Positions 1-7,298 of a DNA stretch of 64,000 nucleotides are shown piece after piece (position 1 is the stretch's first letter; each line of letters opens with the position of its first letter). The position numbers were made by a program, and so were the translations under genes. Source of the DNA: Streptomyces sp. NRRL F-5122 (GTDB lineage Bacteria > Actinomycetota > Actinomycetes > Streptomycetales > Streptomycetaceae); assembly GCF_001507435.1 (NCBI RefSeq), contig NZ_LMWH01000228.1, positions 1 to 64,000 on the forward strand, in the 5' to 3' direction. The notes under the pieces were generated by a model. That model had not been told where the DNA came from. It saw only the letters and a program-made list of their open reading frames with translations, and ran no database searches.

Positions 1-102
1 GATCCGATCCGACAACCGCTCACCATCTGACGACTTCACCTGTCCGGGCCTTGGCACACCCACACAACGACACAGAACCCCCCAAAGTCACCAGTATTGG
101 GG

Positions 103-888
103 CTAGGAGCGGAGTCCGCCGGGCTTCGGCAGTGGCTCGCCGTCCACGAAGAGGTCGACGCGCTCGTTGTAGAAGGCCGTCAGGCCCGCGATGCGGTTGG
201 CGTGGATGGTCGGGAAGTCGTACGCCCAGGCGATGTCCTCGTGGGCGGCGGTGGCACCGTCGAACGACCAGTAGCCGCTCGTCGTCCCCTTGTACGGGCA
301 GCGGGTCACCGTGTCGGTCCGCCGCAGCCGGGTCCAGTCGACGTGCGCGCGGTCGAGGTAGTAGCGCGTCGGCAGGCCGGTCTCGAAGAGTTTGACGCAC
401 GCCAGCGCCTCCGCCAGGACCACGCCCTCCAGCTCCACGCGGACGCTGCTGGAGGAACGCACGGCGTCCACACGCGAGTACGGGCTCCTGGGGTGGACGA
501 AGACGGGTTCGTCCTCCTCGAACCAATAGTCGATGGCCGGCCACTCGAAGCGCACCGTGCCCTGGAGCGGCGCCGGGGCGTCCTTCCCCCACACCCAGGC
601 GGCAGCGGGGCGCGACTCCCCGCCCACGGACAGAGTGTGCCGGTGCGCCGTGCCCGCACCGTGCTCCTCGGCGATCCCTTCGTCGTCGAGGACGCCGTCG
701 ACGAGGTCCCGCACCGGGATGCTGAACTGCGGATAGGCCTGCCACTCCCAGACGTACAGGGCGCGCCGCGTGTCGAACACGGTGCGACCGTCGATCACGC
801 CCCTGATACGGCGGGGTACCGGCTCCACGTGCCCGACAGGCACGAGGAAGCTGGGATGCAGAACACTTTCGGTTTCCATGGTCATCAC
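103..888 (-). CDS. DUF427 domain protein (two repeats)
   Basis: A 261-residue protein of the DUF427 family, a small beta-rich fold common in actinobacteria whose biochemical role is not established. The sequence appears to carry two DUF427 units: one in roughly residues 25-115 (RRALYVWEWQAYPQFSIPV) and a better-conserved one in roughly residues 130-245, where the family signature CPYKG is followed by YWSF and an AWAYDFP stretch. There is no signal peptide or membrane segment, so it is probably cytoplasmic. It is divergent from the hydrolase gene to its right and has no partner in the window. The ATG at 888 is the first credible start. The family call is confident; the function is unknown. Confidence 0.85.
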   Translation of the reverse strand: MMTMETESVLHPSFLVPVGHVEPVPRRIRGVIDGRTVFDTRRALYVWEWQAYPQFSIPVRDLVDGVLDDEGIAEEHGAGTAHRHTLSVGGESRPAAAWVWGKDAPAPLQGTVRFEWPAIDYWFEEDEPVFVHPRSPYSRVDAVRSSSSVRVELEGVVLAEALACVKLFETGLPTRYYLDRAHVDWTRLRRTDTVTRCPYKGTTSGYWSFDGATAAHEDIAWAYDFPTIHANRIAGLTAFYNERVDLFVDGEPLPKPGGLRS

Positions 889-1030
889 CTAAGTCGGTCG
901 GATGTTCCGCGCCCGTTCGGACCGGACACGGAGAGGATGTGCGCCCGGGACGCCCGCATCCTCGGGCCGTCACGGACCGCGGGGTTCGTCCGGCGCTGAA
1001 GCACACAACGCTGAGCAGGGCTTGCTTCGC

Positions 1031-1057
1031 TGTCACAGCAGGTGGCGAAGGCCGGTC
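1031..1057 (+). promoter_or_regulatory. ECF41/SigJ-type promoter, site 1
   Basis: TGTCACA at 1031-1037, then 15 bases, then CGGTC at 1053-1057. It is one of six perfect copies of this motif in the window. It points right towards the alpha/beta hydrolase at 1306 and would give a leader of about 240 bases. That leader contains several GTGCAC/CACACTGTG repeats and a purine-rich tract at 1081-1090 that could serve a short unrecognised reading frame starting at GTG 1098. The assignment rests on matching the known ECF41/SigJ promoter (TGTCACA and CGTC) and on recurrence in this window. Confidence 0.7.
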
Positions 1058-1305
1058 TGTGCGGGGAGACAGTTCCCCCTGGAGAGGAGATCACGCCGTG
1101 CACACGCGTAACCATTATGACGCCAACACTCATGACACTAACAAGACAACCTTCTCATGCACACTGTGCACACTGTCGCCGAGGGCCGGACCCCGGCGGT
1201 GGCCGGGCCCGGTAACGCGCCCGGCCACACCCCCCGGTGCCCCCAGCCGCGCCCGACCGGAACCGCGGCTCCCCTCCCCCACCGCTCCTTCGTCGGAGGA
1301 TTCGC

Positions 1306-2253
1306 ATGTCAGCCCTGCCCCTGCTCGCCCCCCTGCGACGCGTCACGACCGACGTGCTCGAAGTCGCCTATTACGAGACGGGCTCCCCCGACGGTGACAC
1401 CGTCGTCCTTCTGCACGGTTTCCCCTACGACATCCACAGTTACGTGGACGTGGCCCCCCTGCTGGCCGAGGGCGGGTTCCGGGTCGTCGTCCCCCACCTG
1501 CGAGGGCACGGCCCCACCAGATTCCTGTCCGACTCTCTTCCCCGTTCCGGCCAGCAGGCGGCCCTGGGGGCCGACGTCATCGCGCTCCTGGACGCCCTCG
1601 GCATCGAGCGGGCCTACCTCGCCGGCTACGACTGGGGCGGTCGCGCGGCCACGGTCGCCGCGGTGCTGTGGCCCGAACGGGTCCTCGGCCTGGTCTGCGT
1701 CAACGGCTACCTGATCCAGGACATCGGCGCCGCCATAAACCCCATCTCCCCCGAACTGGAGGCTGGTTTCTGGTACTTCTACTACTTCCTCACCGAGCGC
1801 GGCCGCACCGGACTGGCAGCCGATCCTCGGGGCGTCGCCCGGGTCATCTGGAAACGCAACTCCCCCGTGTGGGCCTTCGACGAAGCCGAACTGGAGCGGG
1901 CCGCTGAGGCCTTCACCAATCCGGACTACGTCGACGTCGTCATCCACTCCTACCGGCACCGGCTCGGCCTGGCACCGGGCGCGGAGGCGTACGCCGATCT
2001 GGAAGCCCGCCTCGCCGGCCTTCCTCCGATCACCGTCCCCACGGTCACCCTGGACGGCACCGCCGACGGCAACTTCCCGGCGACCGACGGGTCATCGACC
2101 GCTCACCACTTCACCGGCTCCCGCCTGCACCTTCAGGTCGCGGACGCCGGCCACAACCTGCCGCAGGAACGCCCGGAGGCATTCGCCGCGGCGGTACGGG
2201 ACGTACGGGCCCTGCGACGGGGACATCCCCGCCACGACTGCCTAACCCGTTGA
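1306..2253 (+). CDS. Alpha/beta hydrolase, epoxide hydrolase/haloalkane dehalogenase type
   Basis: A 315-residue cytoplasmic alpha/beta hydrolase. The oxyanion motif HGFP is at residues 37-40. The nucleophile elbow reads GYDWGG, placing Asp109 where esterases have Ser, and the catalytic His is His283 in AGHNLPQERP. An Asp nucleophile in G-x-D-W-G-G is typical of epoxide hydrolases and haloalkane dehalogenases, so hydrolysis of an epoxide or halide through an alkyl-enzyme ester is likely; the substrate cannot be read from sequence. I chose ATG 1306 because GGAGGA lies at 1295-1300; a longer in-frame start at 1237 lacks a ribosome site. It is preceded by an ECF41-type promoter, fitting a role in removing reactive electrophiles. 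Confidence 0.88.
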   Translation: MSALPLLAPLRRVTTDVLEVAYYETGSPDGDTVVLLHGFPYDIHSYVDVAPLLAEGGFRVVVPHLRGHGPTRFLSDSLPRSGQQAALGADVIALLDALGIERAYLAGYDWGGRAATVAAVLWPERVLGLVCVNGYLIQDIGAAINPISPELEAGFWYFYYFLTERGRTGLAADPRGVARVIWKRNSPVWAFDEAELERAAEAFTNPDYVDVVIHSYRHRLGLAPGAEAYADLEARLAGLPPITVPTVTLDGTADGNFPATDGSSTAHHFTGSRLHLQVADAGHNLPQERPEAFAAAVRDVRALRRGHPRHDCLTR

Positions 2254-2292
2254 CACCCGACCGCGCGGCACCGCGGCCCATCGCCGCGCCGA

Positions 2293-2319
2293 CGTCACAT
2301 CGGGCCGTGCGCACCGGTC
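2293..2319 (+). promoter_or_regulatory. ECF41/SigJ-type promoter, site 2
   Basis: CGTCACA at 2293-2299 (first base C rather than T), 15 bases, then CGGTC at 2315-2319. It is 56 bases upstream of the cupin gene start at 2376 and just after the end of the hydrolase gene, so the cupin probably has its own transcript. Confidence 0.62.
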
Positions 2320-2375
2320 ACATCGAGTGCGGGCTGGCACGCGGCCGCCTGACTGCCTCAGGAAAGGAAACCACC

Positions 2376-2870
2376 ATGTCGTACCCCTACCCGGAACAGA
2401 AATACTTCGGAGACAACGGCGAGGTCAGCGCCGTGTTCCGGCCTGCCGACACCCCAGCCGACCTCGGCGAGAGCGGGCCGGGCAAGGACGCCACCCACTA
2501 TCTGGCCACCACCGCGACCACCCGCGGCGAGTTCGGGCTGTACCGCGTCGAGATGAGGCCGCGGGCCGGCGGCCCGAAGACGCACTTCCACAAGCGGATC
2601 TCGGAGTCGTTCTACATCCTGGACGGCACCGTGCGCATCTTCGACGGTGTGCGCTGGGTGGACGCCCGCAAGGGCGACTTCCTGCACGTGCCGCAAGGCG
2701 GGCTGCACGCCTTCCGCAACGACTCCGACGCACCGGCGGACATGCTCCTGCTGTTCACACCGGGCGCGCCGCGCGAGGAGTACTTCGAGCAGGTGTCGCA
2801 GCTGGCCCACGCCTCGGAGGAGGAGCGCTCCGCGTTCTTCGACCGGCACGACTCCTACTTCGTGGAGTAG
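2376..2870 (+). CDS. Cupin domain protein
   Basis: A 164-residue single-domain cupin. The metal-binding pattern is visible in the middle: a THFHKR segment with two His, a Glu in ISESFYIL, and a later His in GGLHAF, following the two cupin motifs in order. Such proteins bind a divalent metal and act as small dioxygenases, isomerases or ligand sensors; nothing here decides which. The start at ATG 2376 is preceded by AGGAAAGGAAA (2360-2370). It has its own ECF41-type promoter at 2293 and a strong hairpin right after the stop, so it is monocistronic. Confidence 0.85.
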   Translation: MSYPYPEQKYFGDNGEVSAVFRPADTPADLGESGPGKDATHYLATTATTRGEFGLYRVEMRPRAGGPKTHFHKRISESFYILDGTVRIFDGVRWVDARKGDFLHVPQGGLHAFRNDSDAPADMLLLFTPGAPREEYFEQVSQLAHASEEERSAFFDRHDSYFVE

Positions 2871-2882
2871 GCCCGCCCCTCC

Positions 2883-2932
2883 GGTGTCCCGCGGCACCCG
2901 CGTCCTCCCCGCGGCCGTGGTCGCGGGACACC
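2883..2932 (+). terminator. Hairpin terminator after the cupin gene
   Basis: A perfect 11-bp inverted repeat, GGTGTCCCGCG (2883-2893) and CGCGGGACACC (2922-2932), begins 12 bases after the cupin stop. No T-run follows, as is usual in Streptomyces. It separates the cupin from the next ECF41-type promoter at 2970. Confidence 0.6.
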
Positions 2933-2969
2933 CGTCGTCGGGACGACCCAGGTTCGGTAACGGGCAGCT

Positions 2970-2996
2970 TGTCACAACAACACCTTTCGTCCGGTC
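2970..2996 (+). promoter_or_regulatory. ECF41/SigJ-type promoter, site 3
   Basis: Perfect copy: TGTCACA 2970-2976, 15 bases, CGGTC 2992-2996. It drives a transcript that begins with a 27-codon epimerase-like remnant (3097-3180) and continues into the pyruvate dehydrogenase E1 and E2 genes. Confidence 0.72.
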
Positions 2997-3096
2997 AACA
3001 AGGCGAGGCGCGCGGGCGTATCCGACCTCGCCGCCGCCCTCTCAGCACGTCCTGGCCGTCACGCCCGACCGTCCCGCCCTCGGCAGAGGAGACCGC

Positions 3097-3180
3097 ATGA
3101 AGGTCGTCGTTGCAGGCGCCACTGGACAGATCGGCTCGAGATCGGTCATCCCCTCCCGTCTCTCCCGCCCCATGCCTTGA
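3097..3180 (+). pseudogene. Remnant of an NAD(P)-binding epimerase/NmrA-type gene
   Basis: A 27-codon reading frame with a good ribosome site (GGCAGAGGAGA before ATG 3097). It starts MKVVVAGATGQIGSRSV, which is exactly how Rossmann-fold epimerase/NmrA-type oxidoreductases begin (glycine-rich GATGQIG loop), then loses similarity and stops just before the E1 gene. The simplest reading is that all but the first ~17 codons of an epimerase were deleted, leaving its promoter and start fused in front of the E1 gene. Epimerases are among the gene types usually found beside ECF41 sigma factors. It could instead be a short leader peptide that happens to look like a Rossmann start; I consider that less likely. 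Confidence 0.6.
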
Positions 3181-3192
3181 GGAAGGCCGCCC

Positions 3193-5880
3193 ATGAGTGA
3201 CCCGTTCCGGCCCACCGCGTCCCCGTCGAGCAGTGAGCTCGACCAGCTTCCCGACCGTGACCGCGAGGAGACCGCCGAGTGGCAGGCCTCCCTCGACGCC
3301 GTCATACGCAACGCCGGACCCGATCGGGCGGTGTACCTGATCCGGCGCGTGCACGAGTACGCGGCCCGCGCCGGCCTGTCCGTGCCGAGGCTGCTCACCA
3401 CGGACTACGTCAACACCGTCCCGGCGGCCGCGCAGCCGGCGTTCGACGGCGACATCGCCATGGAAACCAGGATCACCGCCCTGAACCGGTGGAACGCCGC
3501 GGCCATGGTCACCCGCGGCTCCCGGCTCGGCCTGGGCGGACACATCTCCACCTACGCATCGGCGGCCTGGCTGTACGAGATCGGCTTCAACCACTTCTTC
3601 CGTGGCAAGGAACAGGACGGCTCGGGCGACCAGTTGTTCCTCCAGGGGCACGCGTCGCCGGGCATCTACGCCCGGGTGTTCCTCGAAGGCCGCCTGAGCG
3701 AGCAGCAGTTGGACGGCTTCCGGCGCGAGGCCGGCGGTCACGGCCTCCCGTCCTACCCGCACCCCAGGCGTCTGCCGTGGCTGTGGGAGTTCCCGACCGT
3801 GTCCATGGGCCTCGGCCCTCTTGGCGCCGTCTACCAGGCACGCTTCAACCGCTATCTGCAGGCCCGCGGCATCAAGGACACCTCCGCCTCCCGCGTGTGG
3901 GCGTTCCTCGGCGACGGGGAGACGGACGAGCCGGAGGCCACGGCCGCCCTGACGCTGGCCTCCCGTGAGGGCCTGGACAACCTCATCTTCGTGATCAACT
4001 GCAACCTGCAACGCCTCGACGGACCCGTGCGGTCCAACTCCAAGATCGTGCAGGAGCTGGAGGCCCGGTTCCGCGGGGCGGGCTGGAACGTGGTCAAGAC
4101 CCTGTGGGGCGAGGCCTGGGACCCGCTGCTGGCCCAGGACACGACCGGCGACCTGGTGCGCCGCCTGGGCGAGGAGCCCGACGCCCAGATGCAGACCTTC
4201 GCCGCGCGGGACGCCGCCTACATCCGCAAGAACTTCTTCGTCGGAGACGCCTTGTCCGCACTCTCCGCCACCCTGAGCGACGCCCAGGTGGTGGAGCTCT
4301 TCGAGAATTCCCGCGGTGGGCACGAGCCGTTGAAGGTGTACGCCGCCTACCGGGCCGCCGTCGAACACCGGGGGGCACCGACGGTGATCCTCGCCCAGAC
4401 GGTCAAGGGGCACACCCTCGGGTCGGCGTTCGAGTCCCGCAACGCCAACCACCAGATGAAGAAGCTGACCATGGCGCAGTTCCGCGAGCTGCGAGACGTC
4501 CTGGATCTGCCCATCCCCGACAGCGCCCTCGCCGGTGACGTCGTCCCCTTCTGGCATCCGGGAGAGAACTCGCCCGAGGTGCGGTACCTGCGCGAGCGGC
4601 GCGCCGCGCTGGGCGGTCCCGCCCCCGCGCGCCGTGTGATCGCCAAGCCGCTGCCGGAGCCCGCCGCGCAGCCGTTCGAGGCGCTGCTCAAGGGCTTCGG
4701 GCACCAGGAGGTCGCCACCACCATGGCCCTGGTTCGCCTGGTGAAGGACCTGATGCGGGACGGCCGCACCGGCGCCCGCTGGGTGCCGATCATCCCCGAC
4801 GAGGCCCGTACCTTCGGCATGGAGTCGATGTTCCCCACGGCCGGCATCTACTCGCCGCGGGGCCAGACCTACGACCCCGTCGACGCCGACCAGCTGCTGC
4901 ACTACAGGGAGAGCGAGACCGGGCAGCTCCTCATCGAGGGCATCACCGAAGCCGGTTCCATGGCCGAGTTCACCGCCGCCGCGACCTCGTACGCCACCCA
5001 CGGCGAGCCGATGATCCCGTTCTACATCTTCTACGCCATGTTCGGCTTCCAGCGCACCGGCGACCAGTTCTGGGCCCTCGCCGACCAGATGGGCCGCGGG
5101 TTCGTCGTCGGCGGCACCGCCGGACGCACCACCATGACCGGCGAAGGTCTCCAGCACGGCGACGGCCACTCGCATCTCTTGGCCGCCACCAACCCGGCGG
5201 CCGTCAGCTACGACCCGGCCTTCGCCTTCGAGATCGCGGTCATCGTCCGCGACGGCCTGCGCCGGATGTTCGGGGAGCGGCCAGAGAACGTCTTCTACTA
5301 CCTCACGGTCTACAACGAGCCGAAGCCCCAGCCGCCCATTCCTGCGTGGCCAGGCATCGAGGTGGGCATCGTCCGCGGCCTGTACCCGTTCCGACCCGGC
5401 GACCGCGCCGTGTCCGGCCCTCGGCTGCAGCTCCTGGCCTCCGGCACCGCCGTCCACTGGGCACTGCGCGCGCAGGAACTACTCGCCGCCGACTGGAACG
5501 TGCGCGCCGATGTCTGGTCGGTGACGTCCTGGACGGAGCTCCGCCGGGACGCGATGGACGCCGACACCGCCCGCACGCGCGGCGAGGCACGTGTGCCCTT
5601 CGTGACCGAGGCGCTCGCCGGTGCGCCGGGTCCGGTCCTGGCCGTCAGCGACTGGATGCGCCAGGTCCCCGACCAGATCGGTCAGTGGATCGAGCAGGAA
5701 TACTACTCACTGGGCACGGACGGATTCGGCCTGTCCGACACCCGCGAGGACGTACGGCGCTACTTCCGCGTGGACGCCGAATCGATCACCTGGACGGCCC
5801 TGGATCGGCTGGCACGGGCCGGACAAGTGGACCCCGACACCGTCGACCGCGCCCGCAAGCACTACGGCCTGGACACCTGA
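3193..5880 (+). CDS. aceE: Pyruvate dehydrogenase E1 component, homodimeric type
   Basis: An 895-residue thiamine-diphosphate enzyme, the usual length for homodimeric AceE. It decarboxylates pyruvate and passes the acetyl group to the lipoyl arm of E2. The ThDP-binding motif starts GDGETDEPE at about residue 240 and closes with INCN about 30 residues later. The N-terminal YVNTVP and the later GRTTMTGEGLQHGDGHSH segment are typical of this family. The ATG at 3193 has GAGGAAGG just upstream. Seventeen bases separate it from the E2 gene, so they are co-transcribed, but no E3 gene is nearby. This looks like a second, dedicated E1/E2 pair controlled by the ECF41-type promoter at 2970. Confidence 0.95.
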   Translation: MSDPFRPTASPSSSELDQLPDRDREETAEWQASLDAVIRNAGPDRAVYLIRRVHEYAARAGLSVPRLLTTDYVNTVPAAAQPAFDGDIAMETRITALNRWNAAAMVTRGSRLGLGGHISTYASAAWLYEIGFNHFFRGKEQDGSGDQLFLQGHASPGIYARVFLEGRLSEQQLDGFRREAGGHGLPSYPHPRRLPWLWEFPTVSMGLGPLGAVYQARFNRYLQARGIKDTSASRVWAFLGDGETDEPEATAALTLASREGLDNLIFVINCNLQRLDGPVRSNSKIVQELEARFRGAGWNVVKTLWGEAWDPLLAQDTTGDLVRRLGEEPDAQMQTFAARDAAYIRKNFFVGDALSALSATLSDAQVVELFENSRGGHEPLKVYAAYRAAVEHRGAPTVILAQTVKGHTLGSAFESRNANHQMKKLTMAQFRELRDVLDLPIPDSALAGDVVPFWHPGENSPEVRYLRERRAALGGPAPARRVIAKPLPEPAAQPFEALLKGFGHQEVATTMALVRLVKDLMRDGRTGARWVPIIPDEARTFGMESMFPTAGIYSPRGQTYDPVDADQLLHYRESETGQLLIEGITEAGSMAEFTAAATSYATHGEPMIPFYIFYAMFGFQRTGDQFWALADQMGRGFVVGGTAGRTTMTGEGLQHGDGHSHLLAATNPAAVSYDPAFAFEIAVIVRDGLRRMFGERPENVFYYLTVYNEPKPQPPIPAWPGIEVGIVRGLYPFRPGDRAVSGPRLQLLASGTAVHWALRAQELLAADWNVRADVWSVTSWTELRRDAMDADTARTRGEARVPFVTEALAGAPGPVLAVSDWMRQVPDQIGQWIEQEYYSLGTDGFGLSDTREDVRRYFRVDAESITWTALDRLARAGQVDPDTVDRARKHYGLDT

Positions 5881-5897
5881 AGGAGCCATACGCCGCC

Positions 5898-7103
5898 ATG
5901 ACTGTTTCCGTGATCCTTCCCGCGCTCGGCGAGTCCGTCACCGAGGGCACCGTGACCCGCTGGCTGAAGCAGCCCGGCGAGCACGTCCAGGAGGACGAAC
6001 CGCTGCTGGAGGTGTCCACCGACAAAGTGGACACCGAGATCCCCGCTCCCGCCACGGGAGTCTTGCTGACCATAGTCGTCGGCGAGGACGAGACGGTCGA
6101 GGTGGGCGCCGAGCTCGCCGTCATCGGCCCGCCCGACGCCGAACCGTCGGCGGCGACCGCGGTCACCGCCGCCCCGGCCGCGCCGGTGACCGCACCGCAG
6201 CCCACCCCCTCATCGGCGCCGGTCGCGCGGCCGCCCGCCGCGGCGCCGATGCCGCACCCCGCACCCGCCGCCCCGGCGTCGATGCCGCGCCCCGCACCCG
6301 CCCCGATGCCGACACCGGCACCCGCGGCCCCTCCGGCTCCGCGCCCCATACCAGCAGCGGCAACGGCAGCGGCTCCGCCGACGGCTGCCCTGCGCGGGCA
6401 CACCACCGCCGTCCCCCGGCTGCGGAAGGCCATCGGCGACAGTCTCAAGCAGGCGCTGCTGGAGCAGGCGCAGCTGACCTCCACCGTCGAGGCCGACGCC
6501 ACCGGCCTGCTGCGGCTGTGGCGGCGGACAGAGGACGGCTACACGGCCCGTGAGGGCTTCGCCCTGACACCGCTGCCGTTCTTCGTCCTGGCCGCCGCCC
6601 AGGCGCTCAAGGCACATCCCGTCATGAACGCCAGGATCGACACGGGCGGCGCGACCATCACGTACTACGACACCGAGAACGTCGGCATCACGGTCGACAC
6701 CGACCAGGGGCCGGTGACTCCGGTGGTGCGGGGCGCGGGCGATCTGACCGTCGGCGGCATCGCCCGTGCCGTCCACGACCTCACCGACCACGCCCTCGCC
6801 GGCAGACTCACGCCCGCAGACGTGGCCGGAGCCACCTTCACGGTCTCCGGCACCGGAACACGCGGCGCCCTCTTCGACACCCTCATCGTCCCGCCGCACC
6901 AGGCGGCCGTCCTGGGCGTGGGAGCCGCGGTCAGACGGCCAGCGGTCGTACAGGACGGCGACGAGGAGTTCATCGGTGTCCGCGAACTGGTCCACCTCTC
7001 GCTCTCCTACGACCACCGGCTGGTGGACGGCGCGGACGCCGCCCGCTATCTGACCACCGTGAAGAAGATCGTCGAGGCGGCGGCGTTCGAGGACATAGGC
7101 TGA
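5898..7103 (+). CDS. Dihydrolipoamide acyltransferase (E2), one lipoyl domain
   Basis: A 401-residue E2 chain. Residues 1-76 form one lipoyl domain with the lipoylated lysine in STDKVD (Lys43). Residues about 85-165 are a Pro/Ala-rich flexible linker. The catalytic acyltransferase domain follows, with the active-site HRLVDG near residues 373-378. The short peripheral subunit-binding domain normally found between linker and catalytic domain, which holds E1 or E3, cannot be seen: the linker runs almost directly into AVPRLRKAIGDSLKQALL. The chain is therefore shorter than typical actinobacterial E2. It follows aceE in the same operon, so acetyl transfer is the likely reaction, though succinyl or branched-chain use cannot be excluded. 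Confidence 0.88.
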   Translation: MTVSVILPALGESVTEGTVTRWLKQPGEHVQEDEPLLEVSTDKVDTEIPAPATGVLLTIVVGEDETVEVGAELAVIGPPDAEPSAATAVTAAPAAPVTAPQPTPSSAPVARPPAAAPMPHPAPAAPASMPRPAPAPMPTPAPAAPPAPRPIPAAATAAAPPTAALRGHTTAVPRLRKAIGDSLKQALLEQAQLTSTVEADATGLLRLWRRTEDGYTAREGFALTPLPFFVLAAAQALKAHPVMNARIDTGGATITYYDTENVGITVDTDQGPVTPVVRGAGDLTVGGIARAVHDLTDHALAGRLTPADVAGATFTVSGTGTRGALFDTLIVPPHQAAVLGVGAAVRRPAVVQDGDEEFIGVRELVHLSLSYDHRLVDGADAARYLTTVKKIVEAAAFEDIG

Positions 7104-7149
7104 CGCGACGGCGGTGGCCCCGGATACGCCGGACACGACCGCCGACGGT

Positions 7150-7170
7150 CCGGCAACACACGTGTGCCGG
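7150..7170 (+). terminator. Short hairpin after the E2 gene
   Basis: An interrupted inverted repeat, CCGGC ... GCCGG around an ACACACGTGT core, lies 47 bases past the E2 stop. It may end the aceE-E2 transcript. The stem is short, so this is tentative. Confidence 0.35.
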
Positions 7171-7298
7171 CCCCGACCGCGCTCCACCACGGCTCGACAC
7201 GATGCCACTGCCCTGCGTCTCACCCACGAGGTGACCAGCGGCGCAGATGAGTTGTGTGGCCGAAGACCAGATCTATACGCTCGCAGCCGGGAGTGTTC

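Noticed and set aside
1098..1397. A possible 99-codon gene starting at GTG 1098 after a purine-rich site
   Set aside because: It overlaps the well-supported hydrolase and becomes Pro/Arg low complexity after about 25 codons.
2995..5457. An 820-codon open frame on the minus strand opposite aceE
   Set aside because: Composition is that of an antisense shadow (Gly/Arg/Val/His-rich, no domain), while the plus strand encodes a textbook E1 enzyme.
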